This document shows positions 62,642 through 64,000 of a stretch of DNA of 64,000 nt, in pieces. The position numbers and the translations under genes were made by a program. The stretch lies in the NCBI RefSeq assembly GCF_014698965.1, contig NZ_JACXAE010000034.1, positions 15,784 to 79,783 on the forward strand, read 5' to 3'. The notes below the pieces were generated by a model. The model saw only the letters and a list, made by a program, of their open reading frames with translations. It did not search any database and was not told where the DNA came from. How positions within the stretch are numbered: the stretch's first letter is position 1; each line of letters starts with the position of its first letter. This stretch comes from Iningainema tapete BLCC-T55 (GTDB lineage Bacteria; Cyanobacteriota; Cyanobacteriia; Cyanobacteriales; Nostocaceae).

Positions 62642-63397
62642 TTAAAAAACTTTTTGTTCGGGTGATAGCTCCACGCGACTCATAGTCAACCCTAAATAAC
62701 TAGCAGCCGTTTCATTAGTAGAAACAAGGGAGTGAAAATTATTCATCCAGTTAAATATAATTGAACGGTAAATAACATTAATATAAGAAATTGGTTTAAT
62801 AGCTTCACTATAAGGTAATTTACTATCTTCTAATGCTTGATAAATATTATCGCTTAGTTTACCTAAAACTAACTCTATTCCCTTAAGAGCATTAATTTCC
62901 TTCTGTACTTCCCAGCCGTCATAATACTTAAAATTTTTACCGAAATAGTAATTTTTTAAAACAACGTAATCCGCTTGATTGCCAAAATACTGATACAAAT
63001 CTCGTAAATATTCAACACAATCCTTTCGATTTGACAAGGGATGTAAAAAAGTAACACGATACCCCAAAGTATTTAAATTTTCTAAGAAAAACACACTTTT
63101 TTCAAAGACCTTGAATTCGGGAAAATTTTGCCCAGGCATATCAGTTAAAAGAACATCTGTTGTGTTACAGAATATTTCCAAGTCTACCAACAATTGATCT
63201 GAATCTCCTTGGGAAAAACCTAAATAACAAATCTTCAAGTTTTTTTGTGCATAAATATCCAATTTGTTACGATGACCATGATAATAAACTCGCATATTTA
63301 AATTGTACTTGAGATACAATTCAACCAATAATCTAGAAGTTGTAGATTTACCAACACGAGCATCACCAATTGTAATTACAACTCGCTTTCTAAGCAT
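62642..63397 (-). CDS. P-loop NTPase, ParA/MobD-like, 251 aa
   Basis: VVITIGDARVGKSTTSRLLVELY gives a Walker A motif at residues 11-19 (GDARVGKST). The following YYHGHRNKLD and VLLTDMPGQNFPE are where a ParA-type Walker A' and B would be. The signature KGG lysine is absent, so it may belong to the plasmid MobD/TraL-like branch of P-loop ATPases. It lies 25 bases upstream of the DUF6753-like gene in the same direction, so both are probably one operon with the gene beyond the right end of the window. Confidence 0.6.
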   Translation of the reverse strand: MLRKRVVITIGDARVGKSTTSRLLVELYLKYNLNMRVYYHGHRNKLDIYAQKNLKICYLGFSQGDSDQLLVDLEIFCNTTDVLLTDMPGQNFPEFKVFEKSVFFLENLNTLGYRVTFLHPLSNRKDCVEYLRDLYQYFGNQADYVVLKNYYFGKNFKYYDGWEVQKEINALKGIELVLGKLSDNIYQALEDSKLPYSEAIKPISYINVIYRSIIFNWMNNFHSLVSTNETAASYLGLTMSRVELSPEQKVF

Positions 63398-63424
63398 AAT
63401 TTATTTAATTACAGCAGTCCTATT

Positions 63425-63665
63425 TAGCTGAGAACATATCGTTTGTTCCGTTAACAGTTAATAGTTAACAGTCAACAAGAGCCAGCGCGAATGAGGGTGT
63501 TCCCACTCTCACGGTGTATGGAGCAGCGTTGCAGGTGGGAAACCCGCGCTCTTGAGCAAAGTCTGCCGGGGGGATACTCCAGGTGGCTCGCTTTGCGACT
63601 GCACCAAGGCGAACGCGGAGTTCCGCGCTTGAGAAGGGCGTTCAGCAGTCAGCGGTCAAAACAGT
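63425..63665. repeat. dispersed repeat block
   Basis: Phrases such as gagggtgttcccactctcac, gtgggaaacccgcgctcttg and cggagttccgcgcttgag are snap-back G/C-rich repeats of the type seen near 41940-42110. The short ORF at 63491-63685 is made of them and is not a real gene. Confidence 0.6.
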
Positions 63666-63670
63666 TATGT

Positions 63671-64000
63671 TTACGAATTATTTAGAATCTCTATAGTAGA
63701 TTTTTCTAGTTCTTGTACTTCTTGTACTTCATTTGCATCTAGTGGTGGTTTATCAAGGGCTAAAAGGTTAGCTGCTGGTTTTATACGTTTTTCAAAATCT
63801 TCGCTCCAAGATTTAACTCTTCCCCTAAAAACAATATTTGTTTTAGGATGGGTATACACATCACTAAAAGCCAAACTATAGCGATCCATAAAATCATATG
63901 GCTTGTAAAATAGATCGGGCATAGTAATTTCAACCAATCCTTCAGAAAGCATTTTTTTACGTAAAGACCAATCATCATAACGTTCAAAGCTTTTTTCATC
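63671..64000 (-). CDS. partial hypothetical protein, N-terminus outside window
   Basis: The minus frame stays open from 64000 to its stop at 63671, giving at least 109 residues (DEKSFERYDDWSLRKKM, then LVEITMPDLFYKPYDFMDRY). The C-terminus is Glu-rich and ends ILNNS. I do not recognise it. It reads in the same direction as the P-loop NTPase, so it may head that operon, possibly with transfer-related genes to the right. Confidence 0.55.
   Translation of the reverse strand, partial: DEKSFERYDDWSLRKKMLSEGLVEITMPDLFYKPYDFMDRYSLAFSDVYTHPKTNIVFRGRVKSWSEDFEKRIKPAANLLALDKPPLDANEVQEVQELEKSTIEILNNS

Noticed and set aside
63491-63685. 64-codon plus ORF
   Set aside because: Made of cyanobacterial dispersed repeats.

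Overview
The window looks like part of a large plasmid from a filamentous, Nostocales-type cyanobacterium. Three things suggest this. The HIP1 octamer GCGATCGC recurs throughout. The families present (NACHT-HEAT proteins, ISKra4-type transposases, PRTRC cassette) are common in that group. Partition and mobilisation genes are abundant and housekeeping genes are absent. No rRNA, tRNA or CRISPR array was seen.

Layout. 1-3.2 kb (minus): a NACHT NTPase with 34-residue HEAT-like repeats, cut from its N-terminal module by an in-frame TGA. 3.4-10.5 kb: gene remnants, a large SF2 helicase with a DUF1998-type C-terminus, an unknown gene, a dead but well-bounded insertion sequence (16-bp inverted repeats, 6-bp target duplication), two small unknown genes and a MITE-like element. 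10.8-32.6 kb (almost all plus): a compact replication module. It holds a PrimPol-type primase, a PRTRC cassette (E-like, C, F-like, B, A, ThiF, so an E1/E2/JAB ubiquitin-like set), a PD-(D/E)XK nuclease, an adenine methyltransferase, a dedicated beta clamp, DnaX, delta, delta', a family B DNA polymerase and two SSB-like proteins, with several unknown proteins between them. Four proteins carry a terminal QLSLF/QLTLF clamp-binding signature, which suggests they assemble on the plasmid's own clamp. Most gene gaps here contain a strong hairpin.

32.8-41.4 kb: segregation. ParA/ParB (minus) lie beside a palindrome cluster that could be parS or operator DNA, followed by two separate actin-like ATPases, each near a small possible adaptor. 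41.4-45.7 kb: a repeat-rich non-coding region with a consensus promoter and an oriT-like palindrome, then MobC-like and relaxase genes and a GIY-YIG-like protein. 45.7-48.4 kb (minus): small, mostly unrecognised genes, including a ribbon-helix-helix coiled-coil protein.

48.7-59.3 kb: a 3308-residue protein and a small partner. From N to C terminus the giant seems to hold a two-barrel RNA polymerase domain (related to eukaryotic RdRPs) with the DxDGD signature, repeated beta modules, an SF1 helicase, an AlkB-like dioxygenase, a possible ASCH/PUA domain, and a molybdenum-carrier/SLOG-type Rossmann domain between two NADAR-like domains. This is the most unusual item in the window. 59.4-64 kb: a membrane protein, a broken ISKra4-type transposase, a LuxR-type response regulator, a DUF6753-like membrane protein, a P-loop NTPase and a gene running off the end.

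A working model is that the element replicates with a hybrid replisome (viral/archaeal-style PolB and PrimPol on a bacterial clamp and loader), is possibly tuned by ubiquitin-like modification, is partitioned by several systems, moves by mobilisation, and carries a giant nucleic-acid repair or polymerase protein. No DnaE, DnaB-type helicase or classical Rep initiator was recognised.
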